A stretch of DNA of 52,689 bases from CAZISM01 sp964541895 (GTDB taxonomy: Bacteria > Zhuqueibacterota > Zhuqueibacteria > Residuimicrobiales > Residuimicrobiaceae), in NCBI GenBank assembly GCA_964541895.1, contig CAZISM010000026.1, positions 1-52,689 on the forward strand, read 5' to 3'. The notes under the pieces are model-generated. The model did no database searches, was not told where the DNA came from, and saw nothing but the letters and a program-made list of their open reading frames with translations. The translations under genes and the position numbers were made by a program. This document shows positions 8,353 through 16,864 of this stretch, piece by piece; the first letter of the stretch is position 1; every line of letters starts with the position of its first letter.

Positions 8353-9362
8353 TGAGTGAAGGTTCGCTGCTGCGCAGCAGGCAAGAGATCGTAAACACGA
8401 TCGTGGCAGGAGGCCGCCGGACAGTACGGGAGAGCGCTTTAGCTTTCGCGCCGGTCAATATCGCCCTCTGCAAATACTGGGGCAAACGCGATGCGGAACT
8501 TAATCTGCCCAACACCTCCAGCCTGTCGCTGACCCTGGCGCCCCTGGGCACACGTACCGTCTTATCTCTGGCCGAAAAGAGTGATCGAGTCTCTCTCAAC
8601 GGTCAGGAGCTGGACCCGGATTCGGCGTTTTGTCGCAAACTGACGGCGTTCCTGAATCTGTTCCGTCATTCGGACCAGACCTGTTATCGGGTGGACACGG
8701 ACAACAACATACCCACGGCTGCGGGGCTGGCCTCATCGGCTTCCGGTTTTGCCGCGCTGGTCAAAGCGCTGGACCAGCTCTATGGCTGGAATCTGGCGAC
8801 ATACGGTTTGTCCATTCTGGCCCGGCTGGGCAGCGGCAGCGCCTGCCGATCCATCACCGAAGGCTTTGTGGAATGGCAGGCCGGCACGCGGCCGGACGGT
8901 ATGGACAGCTACGGCGTCGCCCTGGCGGAACGCTGGCCGGACTTGCGCCTGGGCGTGCTCACTCTGTCAACCCGGGAAAAGTCGATCAGTTCCCGCCAGG
9001 CCATGTCGGTCACGGCCGCCACCTCCGTCCTCTATGAATCCTGGTCCAAACAGGTGGAACAGGACTTGTGTTCCATCAAAAGGGCGATCAGTGAAAAAAA
9101 TTTCACCCTGCTGGGAGAGACCGCCGAGCGCAATGCCCTGGCCATGCACGCCACCATGTTGAGCAGCTGGCCGCCGGTCTTTTACTGGCTCAGCCAAACA
9201 GTAGAGATAGCGCAAAAAATCTGGAAACTGCGCGAGCAAGGATTGCCGCTTTTTTTCACCATGGATGCCGGACCCAACGTCAAGCTTTTGTTCCTGGAAA
9301 AAAATCAGCAGGAGATAGAGTCCCTGTTTAAAGAAGTAAAGACGATTACACCTTTTAGCTGA
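8352..9362 (+). CDS. mvaD: diphosphomevalonate decarboxylase
   Basis: This enzyme performs the ATP-driven decarboxylation of mevalonate 5-diphosphate to IPP. The 336-residue GHMP protein has the family-specific APVNIALCKYWGKRD (substrate lysine and tyrosine region), NTSSLSLTL, the phosphate loop GLASSASGFAAL, RLGSGSACRSITEGF, and the late FTMDAGPNVKLLF block. These separate it from the kinases in the same operon. About 30 residues precede the first motif, a little longer than usual, and the start is fixed by its TAATG junction with mvaK2. It is the last gene of the mevalonate operon; no obvious terminator follows, and the next plus-strand gene starts 188 bases later. Confidence 0.95.
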   Translation: MSEGSLLRSRQEIVNTIVAGGRRTVRESALAFAPVNIALCKYWGKRDAELNLPNTSSLSLTLAPLGTRTVLSLAEKSDRVSLNGQELDPDSAFCRKLTAFLNLFRHSDQTCYRVDTDNNIPTAAGLASSASGFAALVKALDQLYGWNLATYGLSILARLGSGSACRSITEGFVEWQAGTRPDGMDSYGVALAERWPDLRLGVLTLSTREKSISSRQAMSVTAATSVLYESWSKQVEQDLCSIKRAISEKNFTLLGETAERNALAMHATMLSSWPPVFYWLSQTVEIAQKIWKLREQGLPLFFTMDAGPNVKLLFLEKNQQEIESLFKEVKTITPFS

Positions 9363-9431
9363 TACCGAACTCTCGCCCCGTTATTGCATTACCAATCGCT
9401 TTATGCGCAACATGACAAAAAAAAGTTTCTT

Positions 9432-9485
9432 AACCGCGAATGAACGCCAATAAAAATTCGCCTGCATTCGCGTTAATCAGCGGTT
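9432..9485. repeat. imperfect palindromic element with CGCGAATG / CATTCGCG arms
   Basis: In the gap after mvaD there is an inverted repeat with outer arms aaccgc and gcggtt and exact inner 8-base arms CGCGAATG (9435-9442) and CATTCGCG (9465-9472). It lacks a T run, so a terminator role is weak. The form resembles short dispersed intergenic palindromes, but no second copy is visible in this window. Confidence 0.45.
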
Positions 9486-9550
9486 TATATGGTTGACCAT
9501 TGGGCGCAAACAACAACCTGGAATAGCCCGATCAACATCAAAGGGGAAAA

Positions 9551-10246
9551 ATGAGCCATTACCGTATTATTCTGCCGCTTTTTCTCAGCCTGATCGTTTT
9601 CAGCCATAGCATCGTTGCCGGTTCAGAAATCAAAGATGAACTGTGCGTCGGCCTGCGCAACTCTTTTAACCATCCGCGCTATCTCTTTGCCGTCGGCGCC
9701 ATCATTGGCCTGAGCCAGTTCGATAAAGAGGTGCAGTCGTTCAGCCGGCAACATCCGTTGCCCGGGTTCTTGGATCGGTTCGGAGATTATTACGGCAAAG
9801 GTCTAAATTACAGCTTGGCAAGCGGCGTTATCTGGCTGGATCGCGGCAAATCCCGGCATGAGCTGACCAGGCGCTGGCGGCAGATGAGCGAAGCCTATGC
9901 TTTAACTACCTTGGCTACCCTGATTCTTAAAAAGGCCAGCCATCGCTTCCGACCCGACCACAGCAACCGCCACTCCTTCCCCTCCGGTCACACCTCCTCT
10001 TCGTTTTGCACTGCCGCTTTTCTTTACGGCAGGCAGGGCAGGATGGTCGGCACCATCGGCTACGCCCTGGCCGCGCTGACCGGCTATCAACGATTGCAGG
10101 CGAACAAACACTGGTGGTCTGATGTACTGGCAGGCGGCCTGTTGGGCCAGCTTGTCGGCAAAGGCTTCAGCCGGCTGCAGGAAGGCGCTCGCACCCGGGT
10201 CGCCGACCAGCCAAAACTTTCGTTGCACTGGACCGTCGCCTGGTAG
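9551..10246 (+). CDS. PAP2-family phosphatase
   Basis: This 231-residue protein has an N-terminal signal or membrane segment (about residues 5-22) and the three phosphatase motifs of the PAP2 superfamily: KKASHRFRPD (motif 1), SFPSGHTSS (motif 2, catalytic His) and GYQRLQANKHWWSD (motif 3). In motif 3 the usual Ser-Arg pair reads Gln-Arg, while the nucleophilic histidine and following aspartate are kept. Such enzymes remove phosphate from lipids such as undecaprenyl diphosphate or phosphatidate at the periplasmic face. The location after the mevalonate operon suggests a polyprenyl-phosphate substrate, but that is inference. A good ribosome binding site (AAAGGGG) precedes ATG 9551. The gene converges on the TPR gene with only 13 bases between the stops. 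Confidence 0.85.
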   Translation: MSHYRIILPLFLSLIVFSHSIVAGSEIKDELCVGLRNSFNHPRYLFAVGAIIGLSQFDKEVQSFSRQHPLPGFLDRFGDYYGKGLNYSLASGVIWLDRGKSRHELTRRWRQMSEAYALTTLATLILKKASHRFRPDHSNRHSFPSGHTSSSFCTAAFLYGRQGRMVGTIGYALAALTGYQRLQANKHWWSDVLAGGLLGQLVGKGFSRLQEGARTRVADQPKLSLHWTVAW

Positions 10247-10259
10247 GCGGTGGTCCGAG

Positions 10260-12503
10260 TCACTCCTTGCCTTCCTCCTCCCGCAACGCCTGTTCAAAAG
10301 CCGTCTTGATCTCAGCGCCGCAGGCGCGCGCCTGCTCCAGATGGCGGCGGGCGGATTTGTATTGGCGGGTAAAAAAGTAATTCACCGCCAGCGAGTAATG
10401 GGCCTGGCCAAATTCGGGCTTTTGCGCAATGGCCCGCTGCAGAGAAGCGATGGCGTTTTCATGCTGTCCGCGATCGCCCTGCAACACGCCCAGACCGTAC
10501 CAGGCTATGGACTGGGTGGAATCCTGTCTGATCGTACCTGTTAATATCTCTTCCGCTTCTGCGTTCAAATGTTTTTTGAGAAATAACAGCCCCTGCGCAG
10601 CGCCGAACCGGCTGTCGTCCGGCCGAACGCCGGCGGCCTGCCGGTACTCCAGCAGGGCACGATCCCATTGGCCGGCAAATTCCAGCTGTTGGCCGTTGAG
10701 ATAATGCAGCTCCGCCAGATAGGCGTTGGCCTCTTCTGTTTTGCCCCAGCCGTTGAGGGTCTGATACATCACCCGGAATCCTTCCGGATCGCCGGGCGCA
10801 AGAGCCAGCGCCTGGTGCAACGAAGCCAGGGCTTTTTCGCGGTCCTGACGGTATAACCAGTATTGGCCATAGGCAAGCTGTAGACGGGACGAGGGCTTTT
10901 TGAGGGACACGCCCTGGCGCAACCGTTTTTCCGCCTCTGCCCACTCCAGCTTTCTCATGTGCACAAAAGCCAGAACGGCGCAGGCATCGGCATTGTCAGG
11001 ATCGATGAGCATCGCCTGCCGGGCATAGCGGCCGGCCGCTTCCAGCGAATCGGCGCGCAGCGCGAACCAGGCGCGCTGCAATCGTCCCTGGGCCGCCATG
11101 CGGGCGGCCATACGGCTCTTTTTCTGCTCGTGATACAACATCGCCAGCTGTTCATAGGATTCCGGCAGATCCGCCTGGATGGAAATAGATTTTTTGAACG
11201 CGCTCTCGGCTTGGTCCGACCGACCCATGGCCAGGAGCGCTTTGCCGAGGTTGTTGTAGATCATGGCATAGTCGGCTTTCATCTCCCAGGCATCGGCGCA
11301 GCCGGAGAGTAAATCGACATAATGCTGATCCTGCACCTTCAGCCGCCCAAAGTAACGCGCATCCATATACTCCGGAAAAAGCTCTGCCGCTTTTTCAAAC
11401 GCCGTCACAGCCTCGCCTGCGTTCTGCTGCGCGATCAAGGCCGTGCCCAGATTGTTGTACCCCGCTGCCAGGGAAGAGTCGAGAGCAACGGCTTTCTGGA
11501 ACGATAGCAGCGCTTCCGGATTTCTGCCCAGGGCATTCAGAACCGCTCCTTTTTGCTGATGATAGGTGGCCAGATCTCTTTGCACGGCAATCGCCCGATC
11601 AATGTACGTCAGCGCCGCCGCGGCGGAATCCTTGCGCATCATGGCGACGGAGAGATTGTAGAGCACGATATCCTCCCTGGCATTGGCAGTCAACGCCTGC
11701 CGGAAGGCGCTGATCGCTGCATCGTACTGTTGCAGCGCCATTAACACCAAACCCTTGTTGTTGGCGGCGCCGATCATATGAGGATCGATGGTCAGCGCTT
11801 TGTCATAGTGCGGCAGGCTCTCCTCCAGACGGCATTGCCGGGTCAGGGCATTGGCCAGGTTGAAGTAAAATTCGGCAACGGCAGGCTGCAGACGGATCGC
11901 TTCCTGGAATTGTCCGATCGCCTTGTCGATCCGCCCCTGTCGAAAATAGAGAGTGCCCAGATTATTATAATAGGGGGCGTGCTGCGGCGCCAGGGCCAAG
12001 GCGCGCTGCAGGGCGAGTGTAGCAGGCTCGAACTGGTCCAGCTCCTGCAGCATCAGGGCCTGCAGGCTGAAATTTTCGGCATCGCGGGGATCTGTTTGCA
12101 GCGCGCGTTCGGCCGCTTTGAGCGCCAGCGGAAAATTTTTCTTCGCATGATAGGCGGTGGCCATGTTTCGATAGGCCGTGGTATAGTGCGGTCGCAGGCG
12201 TATGGCGGTCGCATAGGCGGCAATAGCGGAATCCAGTTGTCCCAGATGATACAGAGCGACGCCGAGGTTGTTGAACAGAGCGGGATCATGGCCGGTGAGG
12301 GAAGCAGCCTCACGGAAACAGCGTTCCGCCTCGTCGTAGCGGCCGCTGTCGAGTGCAGCGGTTCCCTTTTGATTCAGATAGCCGGCCGAGCTGGAGAGGA
12401 GCGCCTGCACCTCCTCCTCCTGTGCGTTTCGTGAAGCACCGCAACCCAGCCAGAGCATCGTCAGGCTCAGCAGAGCAGCCAACAGGAAGGTATCGCTTTT
12501 CAT
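10260..12503 (-). CDS. TPR-repeat lipoprotein
   Basis: A 747-residue protein built almost wholly of tetratricopeptide repeats. Repeated YNNLGxAL, Axxxxxxxxxxxxxxxx and ALxLxPxxxx patterns continue from about residue 45 to the C-terminus. The N-terminus is a lipoprotein signal, with a hydrophobic stretch ending in LWLGC, so the mature protein is probably anchored to a membrane through that cysteine. TPR solenoids hold protein partners; no enzymatic domain is seen. ATG 12503 is the start because GGAGGT lies five bases before it, whereas the in-frame GTG six bases further upstream overlaps that site. It lies downstream of the UbiA-family gene in the same direction. Confidence 0.85.
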   Translation of the reverse strand: MKSDTFLLAALLSLTMLWLGCGASRNAQEEEVQALLSSSAGYLNQKGTAALDSGRYDEAERCFREAASLTGHDPALFNNLGVALYHLGQLDSAIAAYATAIRLRPHYTTAYRNMATAYHAKKNFPLALKAAERALQTDPRDAENFSLQALMLQELDQFEPATLALQRALALAPQHAPYYNNLGTLYFRQGRIDKAIGQFQEAIRLQPAVAEFYFNLANALTRQCRLEESLPHYDKALTIDPHMIGAANNKGLVLMALQQYDAAISAFRQALTANAREDIVLYNLSVAMMRKDSAAAALTYIDRAIAVQRDLATYHQQKGAVLNALGRNPEALLSFQKAVALDSSLAAGYNNLGTALIAQQNAGEAVTAFEKAAELFPEYMDARYFGRLKVQDQHYVDLLSGCADAWEMKADYAMIYNNLGKALLAMGRSDQAESAFKKSISIQADLPESYEQLAMLYHEQKKSRMAARMAAQGRLQRAWFALRADSLEAAGRYARQAMLIDPDNADACAVLAFVHMRKLEWAEAEKRLRQGVSLKKPSSRLQLAYGQYWLYRQDREKALASLHQALALAPGDPEGFRVMYQTLNGWGKTEEANAYLAELHYLNGQQLEFAGQWDRALLEYRQAAGVRPDDSRFGAAQGLLFLKKHLNAEAEEILTGTIRQDSTQSIAWYGLGVLQGDRGQHENAIASLQRAIAQKPEFGQAHYSLAVNYFFTRQYKSARRHLEQARACGAEIKTAFEQALREEEGKE

Positions 12504-12572
12504 CGCCACCTCCGGGGTGAGGTGTAACTATGCAAAGCTGCTGCCCGCCCTGGCGACAGCGGCTCAAAATGG

Positions 12573-13469
12573 CTAGAAATAGATAATGGCTGCCACCGCG
12601 GCCACATACAAGGCAATGTTCACCAGCGTCGGCCCGTCGTGCAGCAGGGCGGTCTCGGGCGATTCGCCGACGTTGTGGTGGTGAACAAGAAAAAGATAAC
12701 GAAACAAACCGTAAATTACAAATGGCAAAGTGAAGGCAAGATTTCTTGTCCCGAATTTGGCTACGGTTCCGGCATCCAGCGTATACAACGCATAGGAGAT
12801 GAGGCAGGCGGCGGTGACGGTGTTGATCATTTGATCCAAAAGCTGGGCCGAGTATTCGGAAAGCGTTTTACGCACCGTGGCGGCCTGATCGCCCAGGGCG
12901 ATGAATTCGCTGCGGCGTTTTGTCAAGGCAAGAAAGAGCGATAAAAAGATGGTACAGATGATGAGCCACGAGGAAATGATCTCATTGATGGCGAGCGTGC
13001 CGCCGATGGCCCGCAGGACAAATCCGGAAGCGATTGCCAGCACGTCCAGGATGATAAGACGTTTGAGGAAAAAAGAGTAGGTCAGGGTCAGCGCCACATA
13101 AAAAGCCAGCAGCGTGCCAAAGCTGTTATTGATCCTGAAACCGGCCGGCACGCTCACGGATAACAGCACCACTCCCATGACGATCGCCCCGCCGACGGGA
13201 ATGCGACCTGAGGCGATGGGACGGAATTTCTTTTTTGGGTGCAGGGCGTCCTTGTGACGGTCGAGAATATCGTTGACCAGATACCCGCCGCTGGAGGCCA
13301 TGCAAAAGCAGACAAAGGCCAGAACCGCCGGCACGATTTTAGCGATGTCATACATATCCTTGGCAAAAAAGAGGCCGGCAAATACCACCACATTTTTCGT
13401 CCACTGTTTGGGCCGCAACGCTGTCACCAGATCAAACACCGGTTGCATGCGCGATAGTTTACCCGCCAT
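12573..13469 (-). CDS. UbiA-family prenyltransferase, decaprenyl-phosphate phosphoribosyltransferase-like
   Basis: A 298-residue membrane protein with about eight or nine helices and the two aspartate-rich motifs of the UbiA superfamily: YLVNDILDRHKDALHPKK in the first half and ILDVLAIASGFVLRAIGG in the second. The wording of the first motif and RPKQWTKNVVVF at the N-terminus fit the branch that transfers phosphoribose from PRPP to polyprenyl phosphate, the first step to decaprenyl-phosphoryl arabinose in mycobacteria. Related genes occur in many bacteria without arabinan, where the end product is unclear. Its partners (the DprE1/DprE2 epimerase pair and the phosphatase) are not in this window. 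ATG 13469 has GAGGA upstream. Confidence 0.8.
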   Translation of the reverse strand: MAGKLSRMQPVFDLVTALRPKQWTKNVVVFAGLFFAKDMYDIAKIVPAVLAFVCFCMASSGGYLVNDILDRHKDALHPKKKFRPIASGRIPVGGAIVMGVVLLSVSVPAGFRINNSFGTLLAFYVALTLTYSFFLKRLIILDVLAIASGFVLRAIGGTLAINEIISSWLIICTIFLSLFLALTKRRSEFIALGDQAATVRKTLSEYSAQLLDQMINTVTAACLISYALYTLDAGTVAKFGTRNLAFTLPFVIYGLFRYLFLVHHHNVGESPETALLHDGPTLVNIALYVAAVAAIIYF

Positions 13470-13854
13470 CCTGTCCTCACTTGATGTATAAGAGTTTTCT
13501 CGATAATACGAATTCAGGGCCCTGCAAGCGGCACGGGCAGACGCCGGCTCCCAGCGGCCGGCCGCCGTCGTCCCTGACGTCCAAGGTCACCTGCTGCACA
13601 CCGGCCGGCAACAGCCGTCCAGCAGAGTTCGACGGCAACATCCCTGCTCATCATAAATACGCAACTGCACCCGCCCGGTTACAGCATCCGGGTCTCGGCG
13701 TAACCGTTCTAAATGTCGCGGTTTTTGCTTAAAGAAACAAGCTGTTTTGCCTCATCTATCCGCTGCACACGGGGATGCCGCAAATAATCGCTTTTGCATT
13801 TATGGTGAAATTTATGTACATTATACGATATATGTATCGACCCGGAATACTGAT
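13470..13854. other. divergent intergenic region upstream of mntP
   Basis: 385 bases lie between the UbiA-family gene (minus) and mntP (plus). The first 250 bases are GC-rich with no gene-like frame carrying a ribosome binding site. The last 60 bases turn AT-rich and contain ATGTACAT and the palindrome listed separately. The conserved yybP-ykoY manganese riboswitch core often found before mntP was looked for and not recognised. Confidence 0.5.
13826..13839. promoter_or_regulatory. candidate operator palindrome before mntP
   Basis: CGATATATGTATCG is a 14-base near-perfect palindrome 15 bases before the mntP start, next to the exact palindrome ATGTACAT (13814-13821). Its size and AT-rich centre would suit a dimeric metal-responsive repressor or activator of the MntR/DtxR kind. 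No regulator gene lies nearby, so this remains a suggestion. Confidence 0.25.
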
Positions 13855-14412
13855 TTGGACCTGTTAACCACTCTTGTCATCGCCTTTGGACTCTCCATGG
13901 ACGCCTTTGCCGTAGCCATTTCCTGCGGTCTGGCCATGGATCGGATACGGCTCGACTATGCACTTAAAATCGGCACGGCGTTCGGCTTGTTTCAAGCCGC
14001 CATGCCGATCCTGGGCTGGCTGGCCGGTTCCCGGTTGCGCCATCTCATCAGCGAGTGGGACCACTGGCTCGCCTTTGCCCTGCTGGCGGTGATCGGCGGC
14101 AAAATGATATATGAAGCCATGACCGGCTGCTACCGCGAACGCGCCGTGATCGCCTTGAATATAAAAATACTGCTCGGACTCGCCATTGCGACCAGCATCG
14201 ACGCGCTCGCGGTCGGCATCAGTTTTGCCTTGCTGAACACGGCCGTGCTGGCGCCCTCGCTGATCATCGGCACTGTCACCTTCGTATTATCCACTCTGGG
14301 TGTCCTGCTCGGCCATCGTTTCGGCTGCTATCTGGGCCGAAAAGTGGAAATTGCCGGAGGTCTGGTGCTGATCGGCATCGGCTTTAAAATTTTGCTGGAA
14401 CATTTATCGTAG
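13855..14412 (+). CDS. mntP: manganese efflux pump MntP
   Basis: A membrane protein of 185 residues with six predicted helices arranged as two similar halves, the MntP (DUF204) pattern. Each half has the conserved acidic membrane motif: GLSMDAFAVAISCGL in helix 1 and IATSIDALAVGISFAL in helix 4. These aspartates are needed for Mn2+ export in E. coli MntP. A longer frame is open upstream, but family alignment begins at LDLLTTLVIAFG. TTG 13855 is therefore chosen, giving the normal family length; no in-frame ATG is suitably placed. It is divergent from the UbiA-family gene and followed 67 bases later by an unknown gene. Confidence 0.88.
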   Translation: MDLLTTLVIAFGLSMDAFAVAISCGLAMDRIRLDYALKIGTAFGLFQAAMPILGWLAGSRLRHLISEWDHWLAFALLAVIGGKMIYEAMTGCYRERAVIALNIKILLGLAIATSIDALAVGISFALLNTAVLAPSLIIGTVTFVLSTLGVLLGHRFGCYLGRKVEIAGGLVLIGIGFKILLEHLS

Positions 14413-14479
14413 GGGTGATTACTGCCGGATTCCACAACCGGAGATCATTGCCCGGCTTTTTCTATAGGGGAATAACCGC

Positions 14480-15313
14480 ATGCTTCGCACCAAACATTCA
14501 GCTCGTCGTTCATCATCCCGCCGCTTCTGGACCGGCATGGTCTTTACGCTTTTGCTCATACTGGCTGCCATCGTCGGTGGATGGTTCTATGCGTTGCAGC
14601 GTGCCCATTACCAGCCCGAGTGGTACGAATCCGTTCAGACCAGAGCAGCCGCGCCGTCGGCTGCGGATGCAGCCTCCTTCATCGCTGTGCCGGCCGGGAT
14701 CATCGATACCCGCGATTCCACCTTTATCGCCGTACCAACACCAACAGCCGCAGGGCAGCAACCTGGCCATGCTCGCGTGGCGGATGGCGCCAGAAAGATC
14801 AAGATCGGCCAAAGCCCGGCAGACGCTGCCTCCATCTGGCTGCGTGTACAGCGCGATCTGGAACAGAAAGGCCAGGCCCGGGTGGCAGCTTTTGAATTGG
14901 TGCCTCTGTTTGTTGAAATGCTCAAGGTGCAGGGACGGCCGGAGTGGGCGGCGCTGGTCAAAGCGGGCAAGAGTCGGGTTCACCGGGATCGAATTGTCTC
15001 CGAGACCATCCTCGACTTGCGGCAGGTGCCTGTGCAGCAGCCGCGGAGCAAAGCGGCGGACGCATGGAATATGGTTCAGCAGATGATCCCAAAAGACCGC
15101 CTGGCTGACGTGTACCTCAAAGTCGACGCCCGGCCCCGGGTGGAAAGAGGCTACCTGCGCCTGGACGATGGATCCTCGCTTTCGGTGGGGAAAATTGTCT
15201 TGCCGGTCACAGAACTGGAAAAACGGTTCAACGTGCCCTTGCAGGTCGAAATGGACCGGTTCATGTTCAACAACATAGAGATCGGCAAAGATCAACTTGT
15301 TTTGATCAGATAA
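14480..15313 (+). CDS. membrane-anchored protein of unknown function
   Basis: The protein has 277 residues: a basic N-terminus (about residues 1-15), one membrane helix (about residues 17-40), an Ala/Pro-rich linker to about residue 100, and a soluble domain of about 170 residues with alternating helices and strands. The topology fits a protein anchored in the inner membrane with the domain outside the cytoplasm. No known family motif was recognised. The start has AGGGGAA upstream at good spacing. It converges with the MATE gene, with 41 bases between the stops. Confidence 0.75.
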   Translation: MLRTKHSARRSSSRRFWTGMVFTLLLILAAIVGGWFYALQRAHYQPEWYESVQTRAAAPSAADAASFIAVPAGIIDTRDSTFIAVPTPTAAGQQPGHARVADGARKIKIGQSPADAASIWLRVQRDLEQKGQARVAAFELVPLFVEMLKVQGRPEWAALVKAGKSRVHRDRIVSETILDLRQVPVQQPRSKAADAWNMVQQMIPKDRLADVYLKVDARPRVERGYLRLDDGSSLSVGKIVLPVTELEKRFNVPLQVEMDRFMFNNIEIGKDQLVLIR

Positions 15314-15354
15314 AAGGACCCGGACGGCGGCAGCAAGGCGACAGCCGCGCCCGG

Positions 15355-16755
15355 CTATTCTTCCACCCCCGGATCTTCGATGACCCTCATCTCCCGCCAC
15401 CAGCCCCGGCGAAATCGCCAAAAGAAGGTCAATCCCAGCGCGGTTACATACAGCGTCACAAAGGTCCACAGCCAGTGCAAGCCGCAGTGAAAGAGGTACC
15501 AGCCGATGAGCGAAGGGATCACCATCAGCAGCCATGACAGCTTGATGGTGGTGCGCGCGACAAAGCGGGTGTCGCCGGCGCCTTTCAGAGCTGCGGAAAA
15601 AGTCATATTCATGGCATCGAACAGACAATAGATCGCGACAAAACGCAACAGGGGCGGCAGCAGCAGCTCCATGCTGCGGGCCTGGGCCGGATCCTGACCG
15701 AGGCGGTACGGCAGCAGAAACAGCTGCGGGAAAAAAAAGTAACCGATGGAGAGCACGCTGAAAAAACCAAAACAGAGATGAAACGCCGACCAGGTGACCC
15801 GTTCGGCGGCATCAGGACGGTCGCCGCCGAGACGCTGGCCCACCAGCATGCTGATGGTCGTCATCATGCCCAGCATGGGCACAAACGCCAGACTGTTGAT
15901 ATTAAAAGCGATGTTGGTGGCGGCCAGCTCCTCCATGCCCACTTTGCCGATGATCATGATGAACAGGGTGAAAGCGGACACTTCCAGAAAAATCTGCAAA
16001 CCGCTGGGCAAACCGTAATACACCAGCCGGCGGAACAGCGCTTCATTGAACCGGCAGCCGCGGGCGGTGTGAAATTTTTTTCTGATGGCGGGCATCAGCA
16101 TGATGAACAGAAATAATCCCGCGCCCACACTCATGCCGGCCACCGTGGCCCAGCCTGCACCGGCGATTCCCATTTCCGGAAATCCAAATTTACCGAAAAT
16201 CAAAATATAATCCAGCACGATGTTGATCAGGGTGGCGGTGCCATCGACCAGGACGATGGTCCAGGGTTTGCCGATGCCGCTGAACAGACCGGACACGGCA
16301 TTGGTGATCACCACCGCCGGGGCGCCGTAGAGCAGAATGCGGAAATAGATAATCTCCTGCTCCTGCACCTTGGCATCGTGGCCCATCAGCCTGAAAAAAT
16401 CCTCAGCCCATGGCGCCACCAGCACACAGAGCACAATCGCCGGCAGAGTGAGAAAGATCCCTTGCCACACCACCAGTCCGATGCGATCCAGCCGCCTGGC
16501 GCCGTAATACTGGGCGACAAAGGTGTTGACGTACGACGCCGTGCCGATGAACAGACTGAAAAGGGTAAAATTGCTGATGCCGGAGGGCAGAGCGGCAGCT
16601 ATGGATTCCGGGGAATACCAGGTTAAAAATATGCGATCGATAAACTGCTGAATGGCCCACGCGCCGGTGCTGAGAATGAGCGGCACGGCCATCTTGAGAA
16701 CCACACGGTAGCCGTTTTCCTCCGACCACCTTTTTTGTATTTCCTGCAAAGCCAT
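15355..16755 (-). CDS. MATE-family efflux transporter
   Basis: A 466-residue protein with twelve predicted helices in two bundles. The N-terminal region (VLKMAVPLILSTGAWAIQQFIDRIFL) and the internal NIVLDYILIFG and GMMTTISMLVGQRLG segments are typical of MATE/NorM-DinF transporters, which export cationic drugs, dyes or lipid-linked compounds with Na+ or H+. The substrate cannot be read from sequence. It lies downstream of murJ on the same strand, 109 bases away. MurJ belongs to the same MOP superfamily but is more distant in sequence. Confidence 0.92.
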   Translation of the reverse strand: MALQEIQKRWSEENGYRVVLKMAVPLILSTGAWAIQQFIDRIFLTWYSPESIAAALPSGISNFTLFSLFIGTASYVNTFVAQYYGARRLDRIGLVVWQGIFLTLPAIVLCVLVAPWAEDFFRLMGHDAKVQEQEIIYFRILLYGAPAVVITNAVSGLFSGIGKPWTIVLVDGTATLINIVLDYILIFGKFGFPEMGIAGAGWATVAGMSVGAGLFLFIMLMPAIRKKFHTARGCRFNEALFRRLVYYGLPSGLQIFLEVSAFTLFIMIIGKVGMEELAATNIAFNINSLAFVPMLGMMTTISMLVGQRLGGDRPDAAERVTWSAFHLCFGFFSVLSIGYFFFPQLFLLPYRLGQDPAQARSMELLLPPLLRFVAIYCLFDAMNMTFSAALKGAGDTRFVARTTIKLSWLLMVIPSLIGWYLFHCGLHWLWTFVTLYVTALGLTFFWRFRRGWWREMRVIEDPGVEE

Positions 16756-16864
16756 GATATCCGATTTTCACTGACGAATGGTTGATTATACAGACAACGT
16801 GCGGGCGGTCAGGTCAGCGCCTCCTGCTCGCCGATTCACCAAAACGCATACGATGCTGCGTGCC

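Noticed and set aside
13470..13854. yybP-ykoY manganese riboswitch before mntP
   Set aside because: The conserved core and paired elements were not recognised in the region by eye; a covariance-model scan would settle it.
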